DNA of 64,000 bases, taken from assembly GCA_049177215.1 (NCBI GenBank), contig CP185379.1, forward strand, positions 3,286,001 to 3,350,000. Direction: 5' to 3'. This DNA is from Pollutiaquabacter aromativorans. Its GTDB lineage: Bacteria; Bacteroidota; Bacteroidia; AKYH767-A; 2013-40CM-41-45. Position 1 is the first letter of the stretch. Each line of letters opens with the position of its first letter. The translations under genes and the position numbers were made by a program. Of the stretch, positions 54,970 through 63,872 are shown in pieces. The notes under the pieces were generated by a model. It searched no databases, was not told the DNA's origin, and saw only the letters and a list, made by a program, of their open reading frames with translations.

Positions 54970-57900
54970 ATGATCAAACGTGTACTCGCCGTCTTCGTGT
55001 CGGCACTTTGTCTGTCCCTGCAATTGCAGGCGCAGGCTCCAGCTCCTTCCGCGGCAACGGTTCGTCCGCTGCTCGCTGATTATCTCGTCCAACACCAACA
55101 GGATTGGCAGCTCAGTGATTCCGATCTGAACGACTTCGTCGTCAGTGACTGTTACACTGATGCGAAGACCGGACAGACCTATGCCTACCTGCACCAGACG
55201 GTAGGTGGCATCCGCATCTTCAACGCGGTCAGTGCCGCCAGCATCCGGGAAGGCCGTATCACCGGCTTCGGAAAGAAGCTTTACACCAACGCCGCCGCGC
55301 GCGTCAATAGTCTGCAGCCGACACTATCTGCTGCTGCAGCTGTACAACGTGCCGCCGCGCACCTGGGTAAGGCGATCGCAGGCGATCCGCGTGAGCTTGC
55401 TTCCGATCCCGCTATGCACCGCCATTACTTCGGGGCGTCAGGGATTGCCCGTCGTCCCATTCGGGTCGATCTGGTCTTCGTTCCGGTGAAGAATGCCCTG
55501 CGACTTGCCTGGGATGTGAACATCGACCTCGAAGGAGAGGCACACTGGTGGAACGTACGCATCGACGCCTTGTCGGGCGATTTTCTTGAGAAGAACGACT
55601 GGACCGTACATTGCGACTTCGGTGCACCGGACGCTGCGCAGGTTCAGCGCCAGCAGCATCAACATGCCGGCGTGCAAGAGCATGTTGCGACGTCTGTCAG
55701 CACCCAGCGCAGCAGCTCGCTGCCGGTGTACAACGTGCTGGCCTTGCCGGTTGAAGCGCCTTCCTTCGGTGCGCGTACGCTGGTGACCGATCCGGCTGAT
55801 CCGGCCGCCTCCCCGTACGGATGGCATGACGTTGACGGCGCGGTCGGCGCGGAATACACCATCACGCGTGGTAACAATGTTTACGCCTATGACGACATCA
55901 ACGATCAGGACGTACCCGGCACCTCGCCGGACGGCGGCGCATCCCTGAACTTCGACTTCCCGATCAACTTTACCCAGCAACCGGGAACGTATCTCGAAGC
56001 TTCTGTCACGAACCTCTTCTATACCAACAACTGGATGCACGATGTGCTCTGGCACCACGGCTTCGACGGTCCTTCCGGCGCATTCCAGGAGAATAACTAC
56101 GGCACGGCAGGAGCCGACGGAGATCCGGTGATGGCCGAGTGTCAGGACGGAGGCGGTACCAACAATGCCAACTTCGCGACACCCGACGACGGCCAGAGCG
56201 GTCGCATGCAGATGTATCTCTGGAGCGGATCGCCCGATATCGACGGCTCGCTGGATAACGGCGTCATCATGCATGAACTCGGTCACGGTGTCTCCAACCG
56301 TCTTACCGGTGGCCCATCCAACACCAATTGCCTCTTTAACGGAGAGCAGGGCGGCGAAGGATGGAGTGATTATTTCGCCTTGTTGTTCACGATCGAACCG
56401 GGCGACCAGGGATCCGATTCGCGTGGCATCGGAACGTATGCGTTCGACGAACCGACCACAGGCGGAGGTATTCGCCGGTATCCTTACTCCACCGACATGG
56501 GCATCAACCCGCAGACCTACGGCGATCTGGCCGGCAGCGGCGCGGTGCACGATATCGGTGAGATCTGGTGCGGAACATTGTGGGACATGACCTGGAACCT
56601 GATCGATGTGGAAGGATTCGATCCCGATTGGATCAACGGTACCGGCGGCAACAACATCGCGCTGCGTCTGGTGCTGGAAGGCATGAAGCTTCAACCTTGT
56701 GGTCCCGGATTCCTGGACGGTCGTGATGCCATCCTCTTAGCGGACGACAACCTCTACAGCGGCGCACACCGTTGCCTGATCTGGAACGCTTTCGCCCGCC
56801 GTGGCATGGGTGCCAGTGCGCAACAGGGCAGTGCGAACAATACCGGTGACGAAGTAGAGAACTTCGACCTGCCGACCATTTGCCTTACGCCGGTGGCGCC
56901 TCCTGTCGCCAACTTCATCAGCAATGTCACCAACACCTGCTACGGCATCGTGTTCTTCACTGACCAGTCGACGGACATTCCGCAAAGCTGGTTTTGGGAT
57001 TTCGGCGATGGTTCCACCTCAACCGCGCAGAATCCTTCGCATACCTATCTCAGCAGTGGCAGTTACACGGTTACCCTGATCGTGACCAACACGCTTGGCG
57101 CCGATACCCTGGTGCGCACCAACCTCATTACGGTGGCTTATCCGACTTCCCCGAGCATCTCCGGCGACAACGCGATCTGTTCGGGCGAAACCACGACGCT
57201 CACCGCTTCGGTTTCTCCGAGCTACGACGTCACCTGGGAAACTTCCGGCGGTACTGTTGTCGGCACCGGCACCACGTTCACGACTCCTGCCCTGACAGCT
57301 ACCACAACTTATCGCGCCATCGCTTCCACTCAATCGTCGGTCGTCAATGTCGGCCCGCCGGATGCGAGCTTCGGCGGTGGCGGTTATCATGCCACCACCT
57401 TCGAAGGTCGGGAGATCTTCACCACCTTCGCACCGATGCGTCTGCGATCGGTATGGGTGGATGCTTCGGGAACCGCCGACCGTACCATCAACTTGTACAA
57501 CCAGAGCGGTACGATTCTGCAGACGCTGACCGTCAACATTCCGAACGGACAAAGCCGCGTGCAGGTCAATTTCGATATCCCGACGCCCGGCAATTATGAG
57601 ATCGGTGTAGTAGCGGGATCGAACCTCTACCGGAACAATTCAGGCGCCAGCTATCCGTACACCATTGGCGGATTGGTCAGCATCACCTCGTCGAACTCGA
57701 CCACCAATCCGGCTACTTACTATTATTATCTCTATGATTGGGAGGTGCAGGAACTTCCGTGCGAAAGCACACCTGCGACCTATACGATCAGCGTGAGCGC
57801 AGGTCCGTCCAGCAATTATACCTATAGCGCTACCGGACTTACCGTTCAGTTCACCGACAATTCCGGCGGCAGCCCCGTATCGTGGAGCTGGGATTTCGGC

Positions 57901-58293
57901 GATGGTAACACGTCGATCCAGCAGAACCCTTCGCACACCTACGCAGCGAATGGTACGTACTCTGCGGTCCTGACCGTGACGGATGCGAACGGTTGCACCA
58001 ATACGACGCAGCAATCCATCACCGTTACTTCGGTCGGCATTGCTGATCCCGGAACGGCGAACTGGCAGATCCTGCAGCAAGACCGTACCCTGATCGTTCG
58101 GTTCCCGCTCAGCGAGCAGGTTCAGGCGCGCATTACCGTGCTCGATATCACCGGACGTGAATTGCTCCGGTCGGAAACGCGTCAGCACGAATGGCGTGTA
58201 GCGCTCGATCGTTTTGCAGCCGAAGTGTTGCTGGTACGCATCGAGCAGGGCGGACGTACCGAATACCGTAAACTGTTCACAGATCGTTACTGA
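54970..58293 (+). CDS. M36-family (fungalysin-like) metallopeptidase with two PKD domains and a T9SS-type C-terminus
   Basis: An 1107-aa secreted protease precursor. A signal peptide (VLAVFVSALCLSLQLQAQ) is followed by an FTP-type propeptide region up to about residue 215 (e.g. TYAYLHQTVGGIRIFNAV). The catalytic M36 domain then carries the zinc site HELGH at 435-439 (VIMHELGHGVSNRL) and the third ligand Glu probably in GEQGGEGWSDYF. Two PKD domains have WFWDFGDGS (W676) and WSWDFGDGN (W974), with a sugar-binding-like beta domain between them. The end (VLDITGRELLRSE to YRKLF) has the T9SS sorting-domain pattern. It should digest extracellular proteins, its zymogen being cleaved after export. 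Confidence 0.93.
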   Translation: MIKRVLAVFVSALCLSLQLQAQAPAPSAATVRPLLADYLVQHQQDWQLSDSDLNDFVVSDCYTDAKTGQTYAYLHQTVGGIRIFNAVSAASIREGRITGFGKKLYTNAAARVNSLQPTLSAAAAVQRAAAHLGKAIAGDPRELASDPAMHRHYFGASGIARRPIRVDLVFVPVKNALRLAWDVNIDLEGEAHWWNVRIDALSGDFLEKNDWTVHCDFGAPDAAQVQRQQHQHAGVQEHVATSVSTQRSSSLPVYNVLALPVEAPSFGARTLVTDPADPAASPYGWHDVDGAVGAEYTITRGNNVYAYDDINDQDVPGTSPDGGASLNFDFPINFTQQPGTYLEASVTNLFYTNNWMHDVLWHHGFDGPSGAFQENNYGTAGADGDPVMAECQDGGGTNNANFATPDDGQSGRMQMYLWSGSPDIDGSLDNGVIMHELGHGVSNRLTGGPSNTNCLFNGEQGGEGWSDYFALLFTIEPGDQGSDSRGIGTYAFDEPTTGGGIRRYPYSTDMGINPQTYGDLAGSGAVHDIGEIWCGTLWDMTWNLIDVEGFDPDWINGTGGNNIALRLVLEGMKLQPCGPGFLDGRDAILLADDNLYSGAHRCLIWNAFARRGMGASAQQGSANNTGDEVENFDLPTICLTPVAPPVANFISNVTNTCYGIVFFTDQSTDIPQSWFWDFGDGSTSTAQNPSHTYLSSGSYTVTLIVTNTLGADTLVRTNLITVAYPTSPSISGDNAICSGETTTLTASVSPSYDVTWETSGGTVVGTGTTFTTPALTATTTYRAIASTQSSVVNVGPPDASFGGGGYHATTFEGREIFTTFAPMRLRSVWVDASGTADRTINLYNQSGTILQTLTVNIPNGQSRVQVNFDIPTPGNYEIGVVAGSNLYRNNSGASYPYTIGGLVSITSSNSTTNPATYYYYLYDWEVQELPCESTPATYTISVSAGPSSNYTYSATGLTVQFTDNSGGSPVSWSWDFGDGNTSIQQNPSHTYAANGTYSAVLTVTDANGCTNTTQQSITVTSVGIADPGTANWQILQQDRTLIVRFPLSEQVQARITVLDITGRELLRSETRQHEWRVALDRFAAEVLLVRIEQGGRTEYRKLFTDRY

Positions 58294-58315
58294 TCCGGAT
58301 TCGCCTACTCAACAG

Positions 58316-58350
58316 AAAAGGCCGGAGGGAATATTCCTTCCGGCCTTTCC
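58316..58350 (+). terminator. Terminator after the M36 gene
   Basis: AAAAGGCCGGA and TCCGGCCTTT form a strong hairpin around GGGAATATTCC, itself symmetric, 22 nt after the stop. A short T run is included in the right arm. Confidence 0.8.
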
Positions 58351-58428
58351 CGTTGATTACTTCCTTCAATGCGCGTCCGGCGATCAGGCCGCTGTCCCTA
58401 TCTTGGCGGAAACGCAACCACCCTCCCC

Positions 58429-58995
58429 ATGGAATTCAACCTGCGCGATACGCTGACCGTTTCGACCATTCTTTTCGCGGTGATCGACATCATCGGATCC
58501 ATACCGGCCTTGTTGCAGGTCAAGACACGAGTAGGCTACATCAAGGCGGAACAGGCGACCTTCGTTTCGCTGATCATCATGGTGGTCTTTCTGTTCCTGG
58601 GCGAATCCATCCTCGCCTTTCTGGGTGTCGATGTCCGGTCGTTCGCCATCGCGGGTTCGCTGGTTATTTTTTTCCTGGCACTCGAAATGATCCTCGGCAT
58701 CCGCTTGTATCGTGACGAAATTCCGGAAACCGCCTCGATCGTTCCGGTCGCTTTCCCCTTAATCGCCGGTACGGGAACCATGACGACCCTGCTTTCCTTA
58801 CGGGCCGTTTATGACATGCCGACCATCGTCATCGGTATCTTTCTTAACCTGATCGTGGTCTATGTCGTGCTTCGGAACTTGTACCGTTTGGAGAAATTGT
58901 TGGGTGCTGCCGGGATCAGCGTACTGCGTAAAGTGTTCGGAATCATATTACTGGCTATTGCGGTCAAGCTTTTCAGGACCAATGTGGGCCTTTGA
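58429..58995 (+). CDS. MarC-family integral membrane protein
   Basis: From ATG 58429 the protein has 188 residues and six hydrophobic helices. MarC signatures are TILFAVIDIIGSIPALL at the start, IIMVVFLFLGESILAFLGV, then the re-entrant-like VPVAFPLIAGTGTMTTLLSL. The inner LVIFFLALEMILGI and the closing VRKVFGIILLAIAVKLF-like helix complete the fold. Once linked to multiple antibiotic resistance, the family has no proven function. The alternative start 20 codons upstream overlaps no domain. Confidence 0.87.
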   Translation: MEFNLRDTLTVSTILFAVIDIIGSIPALLQVKTRVGYIKAEQATFVSLIIMVVFLFLGESILAFLGVDVRSFAIAGSLVIFFLALEMILGIRLYRDEIPETASIVPVAFPLIAGTGTMTTLLSLRAVYDMPTIVIGIFLNLIVVYVVLRNLYRLEKLLGAAGISVLRKVFGIILLAIAVKLFRTNVGL

Positions 58996-59065
58996 GCCCC
59001 GGTTTTAACACTTGAAACCCCGGGAAACCCTTATGGGACGGGGCTTTCCGGCCTTTCCGGGATAT

Positions 59066-59094
59066 TTGTTTTTGGAGAAATTATCCTACATTTG
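59066..59094 (+). promoter_or_regulatory. Promoter of the large CUB/PKD/GEVED surface protein
   Basis: TTG (59066-59068), 18-nt spacer, TACATTTG (59087-59094), then the ATG at 59123 after a leader of about 20 nt. It rules out the in-frame start at 59012. Confidence 0.65.
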
Positions 59095-59122
59095 GATACA
59101 TTTCCAAAAAGTCCAGACCGCT

Positions 59123-62100
59123 ATGAAAAAACGCTTACCCAACGTTTGGATGTTACTGGCTGCCATGCTTTTCGCTGGAATTTCAGCGAACGCCCAGGTA
59201 ACCTATAACATCTGTTCCACCCCCGCGGTGGTAACCGACACGGCCGCAACCCTCTACGACACCGGAGGTCCGAGCGGCGATTATCAGGTCAACGAAAACT
59301 GTACACTTCTGGTACAGCCCTCGTGCGCGACCTCTATCACCCTTACGTTCACTTCATTTGAAACGGAATCGGGGTTTGATTACTTCTACGTGTACGATGG
59401 TACGACCATCGCCGCTCCTCAGCTTTTAGCTGCGAACGGTCAGGGCACCATTCCGGGCCCTGTGACCTGTACATCGGGCGCGATGTTGATCATCTGGCGT
59501 TCGGATGTATCGATCGTTTACAGCGGTTTCGAGTGTAGCTGGACTTCGGTGATCGCTCCGAGTGCTGCACCGACTGCAGCGTTCACGGCAAACGATTTCA
59601 CGCCTCCGCTGCTGACCAACGTATTGTTCACCGACCAGAGTGTCGGTTCACCGACCACCTGGTTGTGGGATTTCGGTGATGGCGATACCGCCCGCAGCCA
59701 GAACCCGGTACACGCATATCAGAACCCGGGAACCTACACGGTCACCCTCATCGCATTCACCTGCAACGAGTCCGATACGATCACCCAGCAGATCACCGTT
59801 GACGCTGCTCCCCAGATCGATGTCACTCCGCTCGGCCTCAGCGCCAATGCGCAATGCGGTGATTCCGTTTCGTTCAACCTCGACATCAGCAACATCGCGG
59901 GTGGCGAACTCTTCTGGACAACCGACAACTCCAACGTCAGCACCGGCATTCCGGTACGCGTGGTAGCGATGACCTACGGTACCGACCAGTTCTCCGAGTA
60001 CCCGAATACCATCGACGCCATCGACCAGTTCTTTACCAATTACACGCTCACGACCACGGCGACCACCGACCCCGGCACACTGTCCGGCATCCTTAGCGGA
60101 AAGAACGTTCTCCTCATTCCTGAGCAGGAACTCGGCAGCCCGGCGGTTTGGACGAACCTCGGACCGACGATCCGCAACTTCCTCAACAACGGCGGTTCGG
60201 TCATCTGGTGCGGCGCTTATTCTTCCCAGGCTGATTGCATGTTCAACACCGGCGTATGGTCCGGAACGTATGCCGATGACGGTGTGTTCAACACCCTCAA
60301 CGTCGTCAACCCCAGCCATCCGCTCGCGGCCGGACTTACCGGCACGACCTTCACCGGCCCCAGCGCTACGTATGAGATGAGCCTCACCAACCCGGACAAA
60401 GTCCAGGTTGTTACCGACGGTTCCAACGACGTAGTGGCTACCCGTGTTTTCGGCACCGGTAAAGCGATCTTCCTCGCGTTCGACTACTACAACGTTACCA
60501 CCGAGAACGCCCGCATCCTGGCCAACGCCATCGAGTGGGGCGGTATCAACGCACTGGCTTCCTGGATCCACCTCAGCCAGACTTCTGACACGGTAGTAGC
60601 CGGTAACACCTCGAACGTGATCGTCACGTTCCAGACCACCGGTCTCCCGGCCGGCACCTACTATTCGAACATCGCAGTCGCCAGCAACGACCCGGCTACT
60701 CCGGTCGTACTGGTACCCTGCACGCTGTCCATCACCGGTGACCCGATCGTTGCACTCTCCGACACCTGCGTCGCATTCGGCAACATCATGCAGTACACCA
60801 CGCAGCAGCAGAGCTTCGACGTGATCAACAACGGTTGCGATACCCTGTTCATCAACAGCATCACCTCGAATGCCGCCGAGTTCACCCTGGGTACTTACCC
60901 GTCCTTCATTCTTCCGGGCGGCTACGCTACCGTGAACGTAAACTTCACTTCGAACACGGTCGGTACATTCTCCGGCACCATTACGGTTGCCAACAACGAC
61001 GTCGACACGACCGTTTGTCTGACGGCTGAAACCTTCGCTGCTCCGGATATCAACCCGGATCCGATCTCGGTCAGCCAGACCCTCGATGCCTGCGGAGCTA
61101 CCGGCTCATCGACCTTCGACATCCAGAACCTGGGTGGCAGCGATCTTACGTTCAACATCACCGGAATCCCTTCCTGGGCTAACGTAACGCCTGCATCGGG
61201 AACCGTTACCGCCGGAACCGTTCAGACGATCACGGTCGACTTCAACACCGGCACGCTGGCCGGCGGAACACAGTCGGTCAACCTGCTCGTCACCTCGAAC
61301 GACCCGCGCACACCGGTCGTCCAGGTTGCCTGCAGCCTGAACGTGAACAACAACCCGTGTATCAGCTACACCTTCGCCAGCAATACCTGTACGGGTTGCG
61401 TGGACTTCACCGCTACTTCGATCAACACGCCGGACACCTGGTCGTGGGATTTCGGTGACGGCAATACCTCGGTGCTCCAGAGCCCGACCCATTGCTACAC
61501 CGCCAACGGCACCTACACCGTAACCCTCATCGCCGCCAACGCGGCCGGTTCCGATACGCTGGTCCAGACGGTCAACGCCATCATCACCGGCCCGGTTGCC
61601 ACGACCTGTTATCCGGTCACCCAGGCATATTGCTGCGGCATCGGTATCACCAACGTTTCGATCGCCAACATCAACAATACTTCGGCGGACGCTATCGACG
61701 GTTACCAGGATTACACCTGCACTGACACGACCACGCTCCTGACCAACAACCAATACTGGATGACCGTTAGCACGGGCTTCACGTATGTTGAAAGCGTCAA
61801 GGCATGGATCGACTGGAACAACGACGCGGTTTTGGATCCGGTGAACGAACTCGTGTTCTCCGATTCGGCACAGATGACCAACCACGGTGGCTTCGTGTCC
61901 GTACCGGGTACGGCTGTATTGGGTCAGCCGCTTCGTTTCCGTGTGGCTTCCGATTACTCCGGCAACCCCACGCCGACTCCGTGTCTGGACCTCCAGTACG
62001 GTCAGATCGAAGACTACTCCGTATTCCTCGTGTTCGACAACGGTGTGAAAGCTCCTGGCGCGAACATTCCGTTCTCGGTATTCCCGAATCCGTTCAACCG

Positions 62101-62314
62101 CTCCACCAACATCGACTACGCCCTTTCCGGCAACGCTGTTGTTTCGGTTGAAGTCTTCAACATGATCGGCGAGAAAGTCAGCTCCTTCGTACTCAACGAA
62201 GAGCAGCCGGCCGGTCGTCATACGTACACCTTTGACAACGCTTCCAGCGGTGTCTACTATGTACGCCTGACGGTCGATGGCCAGGCCATGACGCAGAAGA
62301 TCGTCAAGATGTGA
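59123..62314 (+). CDS. Multidomain surface protein (CUB, PKD, ASH-like, GEVED) with T9SS sorting domain
   Basis: A 1063-aa exported protein. Signal peptide: NVWMLLAAMLFAGISANAQ. A CUB domain covers residues ~28-145 (YDTGGPSGDYQVNENCTLLV, ITLTFTSFETESGFDYFYV). A PKD domain has WLWDFGDGD (W182). Next come a DUF-like alpha/beta region around residues 270-480 (IWCGAYSSQADCMFNTGVWS, resembling a ThuA/amidotransferase-like fold) and two or three choice-of-anchor/ASH-type beta domains (TVNVNFTSNTVGTFSGTITV). A second PKD has WSWDFGDGN (W775). A GEVED domain follows (VKAWIDWNNDAVLDPVNELV, YGQIEDYSVFL). The last ~80 residues are a T9SS type A domain (FSVFPNPFNRSTNIDYALSG to KIVKM). Probably an adhesin or glycan-binding surface protein. 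Confidence 0.92.
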   Translation: MKKRLPNVWMLLAAMLFAGISANAQVTYNICSTPAVVTDTAATLYDTGGPSGDYQVNENCTLLVQPSCATSITLTFTSFETESGFDYFYVYDGTTIAAPQLLAANGQGTIPGPVTCTSGAMLIIWRSDVSIVYSGFECSWTSVIAPSAAPTAAFTANDFTPPLLTNVLFTDQSVGSPTTWLWDFGDGDTARSQNPVHAYQNPGTYTVTLIAFTCNESDTITQQITVDAAPQIDVTPLGLSANAQCGDSVSFNLDISNIAGGELFWTTDNSNVSTGIPVRVVAMTYGTDQFSEYPNTIDAIDQFFTNYTLTTTATTDPGTLSGILSGKNVLLIPEQELGSPAVWTNLGPTIRNFLNNGGSVIWCGAYSSQADCMFNTGVWSGTYADDGVFNTLNVVNPSHPLAAGLTGTTFTGPSATYEMSLTNPDKVQVVTDGSNDVVATRVFGTGKAIFLAFDYYNVTTENARILANAIEWGGINALASWIHLSQTSDTVVAGNTSNVIVTFQTTGLPAGTYYSNIAVASNDPATPVVLVPCTLSITGDPIVALSDTCVAFGNIMQYTTQQQSFDVINNGCDTLFINSITSNAAEFTLGTYPSFILPGGYATVNVNFTSNTVGTFSGTITVANNDVDTTVCLTAETFAAPDINPDPISVSQTLDACGATGSSTFDIQNLGGSDLTFNITGIPSWANVTPASGTVTAGTVQTITVDFNTGTLAGGTQSVNLLVTSNDPRTPVVQVACSLNVNNNPCISYTFASNTCTGCVDFTATSINTPDTWSWDFGDGNTSVLQSPTHCYTANGTYTVTLIAANAAGSDTLVQTVNAIITGPVATTCYPVTQAYCCGIGITNVSIANINNTSADAIDGYQDYTCTDTTTLLTNNQYWMTVSTGFTYVESVKAWIDWNNDAVLDPVNELVFSDSAQMTNHGGFVSVPGTAVLGQPLRFRVASDYSGNPTPTPCLDLQYGQIEDYSVFLVFDNGVKAPGANIPFSVFPNPFNRSTNIDYALSGNAVVSVEVFNMIGEKVSSFVLNEEQPAGRHTYTFDNASSGVYYVRLTVDGQAMTQKIVKM

Positions 62315-62333
62315 TCCGTTCCCGGTCCATCAG

Positions 62334-62367
62334 AAAAGCCGCTCCGAAAGGAGCGGCTTTTTTTATT
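62334..62367 (+). terminator. Rho-independent terminator
   Basis: AAAAGCCGCTCC-GAAA-GGAGCGGCTTTTTTT: a perfect 12-bp stem with a GNRA tetraloop and a T tract, 20 nt after the surface-protein stop. Confidence 0.92.
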
Positions 62368-62391
62368 TACCTGTATGGTTGCTGCTGCCGG

Positions 62392-62901
62392 TCAGTTGTC
62401 CTGCTTCAACATGGATTTGTGGACGCGTCGTCGCCGGCTTCGATGCGTGTAGTTCGAAGAAAGGATGCTGATGTTCCCGTCGCGTTCCAGGATCGCTAAG
62501 TCGACATCCTTGATGCTGGCGACACCGTGTTCGCGTGCCGCGGCTTCCAGTTCGTCGCGCGTGATCTTTTCGCGGCGGAGGTTTTCCTCAATCACATTAC
62601 CCTGGTGTACCAGCATCACCGGGTCGCCGCTGACCAGGCGATTGATGTCAGGGTTCCGGTAGAGCAGGTTTTTCAAAAGAAAGTTTGCCCCGAACAGCAC
62701 TGTCGCGGCGATCAGCCCGCCCGCCAGTGAGCTATCCGGACCGACCATGGCATTTTGCACGGAGTTGCTGATGAGCAGGATGAAGACCAGGTCGATGACC
62801 GACAATTGGGCCAGTTCTTTTTTACCGAAGAGCCGGATGGCGATCACGATAAAGAGATAAACGGCCAGGCTACGTAGAACGATGTCAACCGGAGGTTCCA
62901 T
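62392..62901 (-). CDS. DUF421 domain membrane protein (YetF-like)
   Basis: A 169-aa protein with three N-terminal helices (SLAVYLFIVIAIRLFGKKEL, VIDLVFILLISNSVQNAMV, GGLIAATVLFGANFLLKNLL) and a cytosolic alpha/beta domain with the DUF421 signatures LVSGDPVMLVHQGNVIEENL and LEAAAREHGVASIKDVDLAI plus LERDGNISI. YetF-type proteins are found in spore-formers and many others, and the function is unknown. A short Arg/Lys-rich tail closes it. It is convergent with the surface-protein gene, the terminator lying between them. Confidence 0.88.
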   Translation of the reverse strand: MEPPVDIVLRSLAVYLFIVIAIRLFGKKELAQLSVIDLVFILLISNSVQNAMVGPDSSLAGGLIAATVLFGANFLLKNLLYRNPDINRLVSGDPVMLVHQGNVIEENLRREKITRDELEAAAREHGVASIKDVDLAILERDGNISILSSNYTHRSRRRRVHKSMLKQDN

Positions 62902-63005
62902 GCGGTCAGTATTTTCCGGTCAAGTTAATCCGGATCGGTACGCATGTGGAGACGGACGCTCCGGAGTTTTTACCCGGAGGTTGTGGGAACGCTTGCGGAG
63001 ATGTT

Positions 63006-63013
63006 TACCTTTG
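63006..63013 (+). promoter_or_regulatory. Possible -7 element at the ferredoxin gene
   Basis: TACCTTTG matches TAnnTTTG, with a TTG at 62981-62983 (22-nt spacer). It would start transcription at about the ATG 63019, giving a leaderless mRNA. This supports ATG 63019 over 63001. Confidence 0.4.
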
Positions 63014-63018
63014 AGTCA

Positions 63019-63351
63019 ATGCGCTTCGAGAAACACGTATTCATTTGCACCAACGAACGCGCTCCCGGCGGAAGACCTTCCTGCGGCGAGGCTTGTGGTA
63101 TGGAGTTGGTCAAGCTCTTCAAGAAAGCAATCAAAGATCGGGGACTGAAAGGACGCATGCGCGCGCAACGTGCCGGTTGCCTCGATGCCTGCGAACACGG
63201 ACCCTCCGTAGTCGTTTATCCCGAGGGAGTATTTTACGGCGGTGTGAAACCGGAGCATGTCGACGAGATCGTCGAGCAACACCTGATCCAGGACCGTCCC
63301 GTCGAGCGATTGATCATCGATTTTTCGAAGGACACACCTTCCGATGACTGA
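63019..63351 (+). CDS. Thioredoxin-like [2Fe-2S] ferredoxin domain protein
   Basis: From ATG 63019 the protein has 110 residues: RFEKHVFICTNERAPGGRPS leads to the first cluster cysteines (C in FICTN, then SCGEACG). The second set lies in RAGCLDACEHGPSVVVYPEG. This is the thioredoxin-fold ferredoxin (Shethna/NuoE-like) with all four ligand positions present, ending in the usual EHVDEIVEQHLIQDRPVERL. Such small ferredoxins transfer electrons to partner enzymes not seen here. Its TGA overlaps the next gene's ATG by 8 nt, so the two are translated together. Confidence 0.88.
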   Translation: MRFEKHVFICTNERAPGGRPSCGEACGMELVKLFKKAIKDRGLKGRMRAQRAGCLDACEHGPSVVVYPEGVFYGGVKPEHVDEIVEQHLIQDRPVERLIIDFSKDTPSDD

Positions 63352-63700
63352 ATTGCCGGAACGCTACCGTAGAGACCTTGCTTTGGTTCGAGAGACAGCG
63401 GAGCAACTGATTCGCGATTTCAACTGGTACAACATCCCGATCCGATTTTCCGGCGATCCCTTTCACGCGTACGAGGAGTTGCGGGAGCAGATCATTCCCC
63501 ACATCGACCGGATGCAGCGGGAAGAGCCGACCCTCTTTCAATCGCTCCTGTACCGTATCGATCTTGATGAACGAAAGTTCAGGCGGCAATTGCAAGCACC
63601 GGATTCCGGTACGCACCTGGCCGACCTGATCCTCCAACGGGAATTTCAAAAGGTCCTGACCCGCCGTTACTTTTCTGACAAGGACGAGTCGGCCGACTGA
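63344..63700 (+). CDS. Hypothetical protein, 118 aa, coupled to the ferredoxin gene
   Basis: A helical, charged cytosolic protein (YRRDLALVRETAEQLIRDFN, QSLLYRIDLDERKFRRQL, LADLILQREFQKVLTRRYF). No cofactor motif or signal is visible. The 8-nt overlap with the ferredoxin gene suggests joint function. Such partners are frequent beside this ferredoxin type in Bacteroidota, but I know no activity for them. Confidence 0.75.
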   Translation: MTELPERYRRDLALVRETAEQLIRDFNWYNIPIRFSGDPFHAYEELREQIIPHIDRMQREEPTLFQSLLYRIDLDERKFRRQLQAPDSGTHLADLILQREFQKVLTRRYFSDKDESAD

Positions 63701-63872
63701 TTCACATAATAGTAATTTAATTAAAAAAGGTAGTAACACTATCATTTTGATTTTGTTTTGACAACTGCATGAAATTTTCGCATTAACACTTTTTTCAAAA
63801 CATGCCGGGCAGGCGGTTGTTGGGTTGCTTGTTACTGTAATCCGCTCTAACCAACTAAAACCTACCTCCAGC

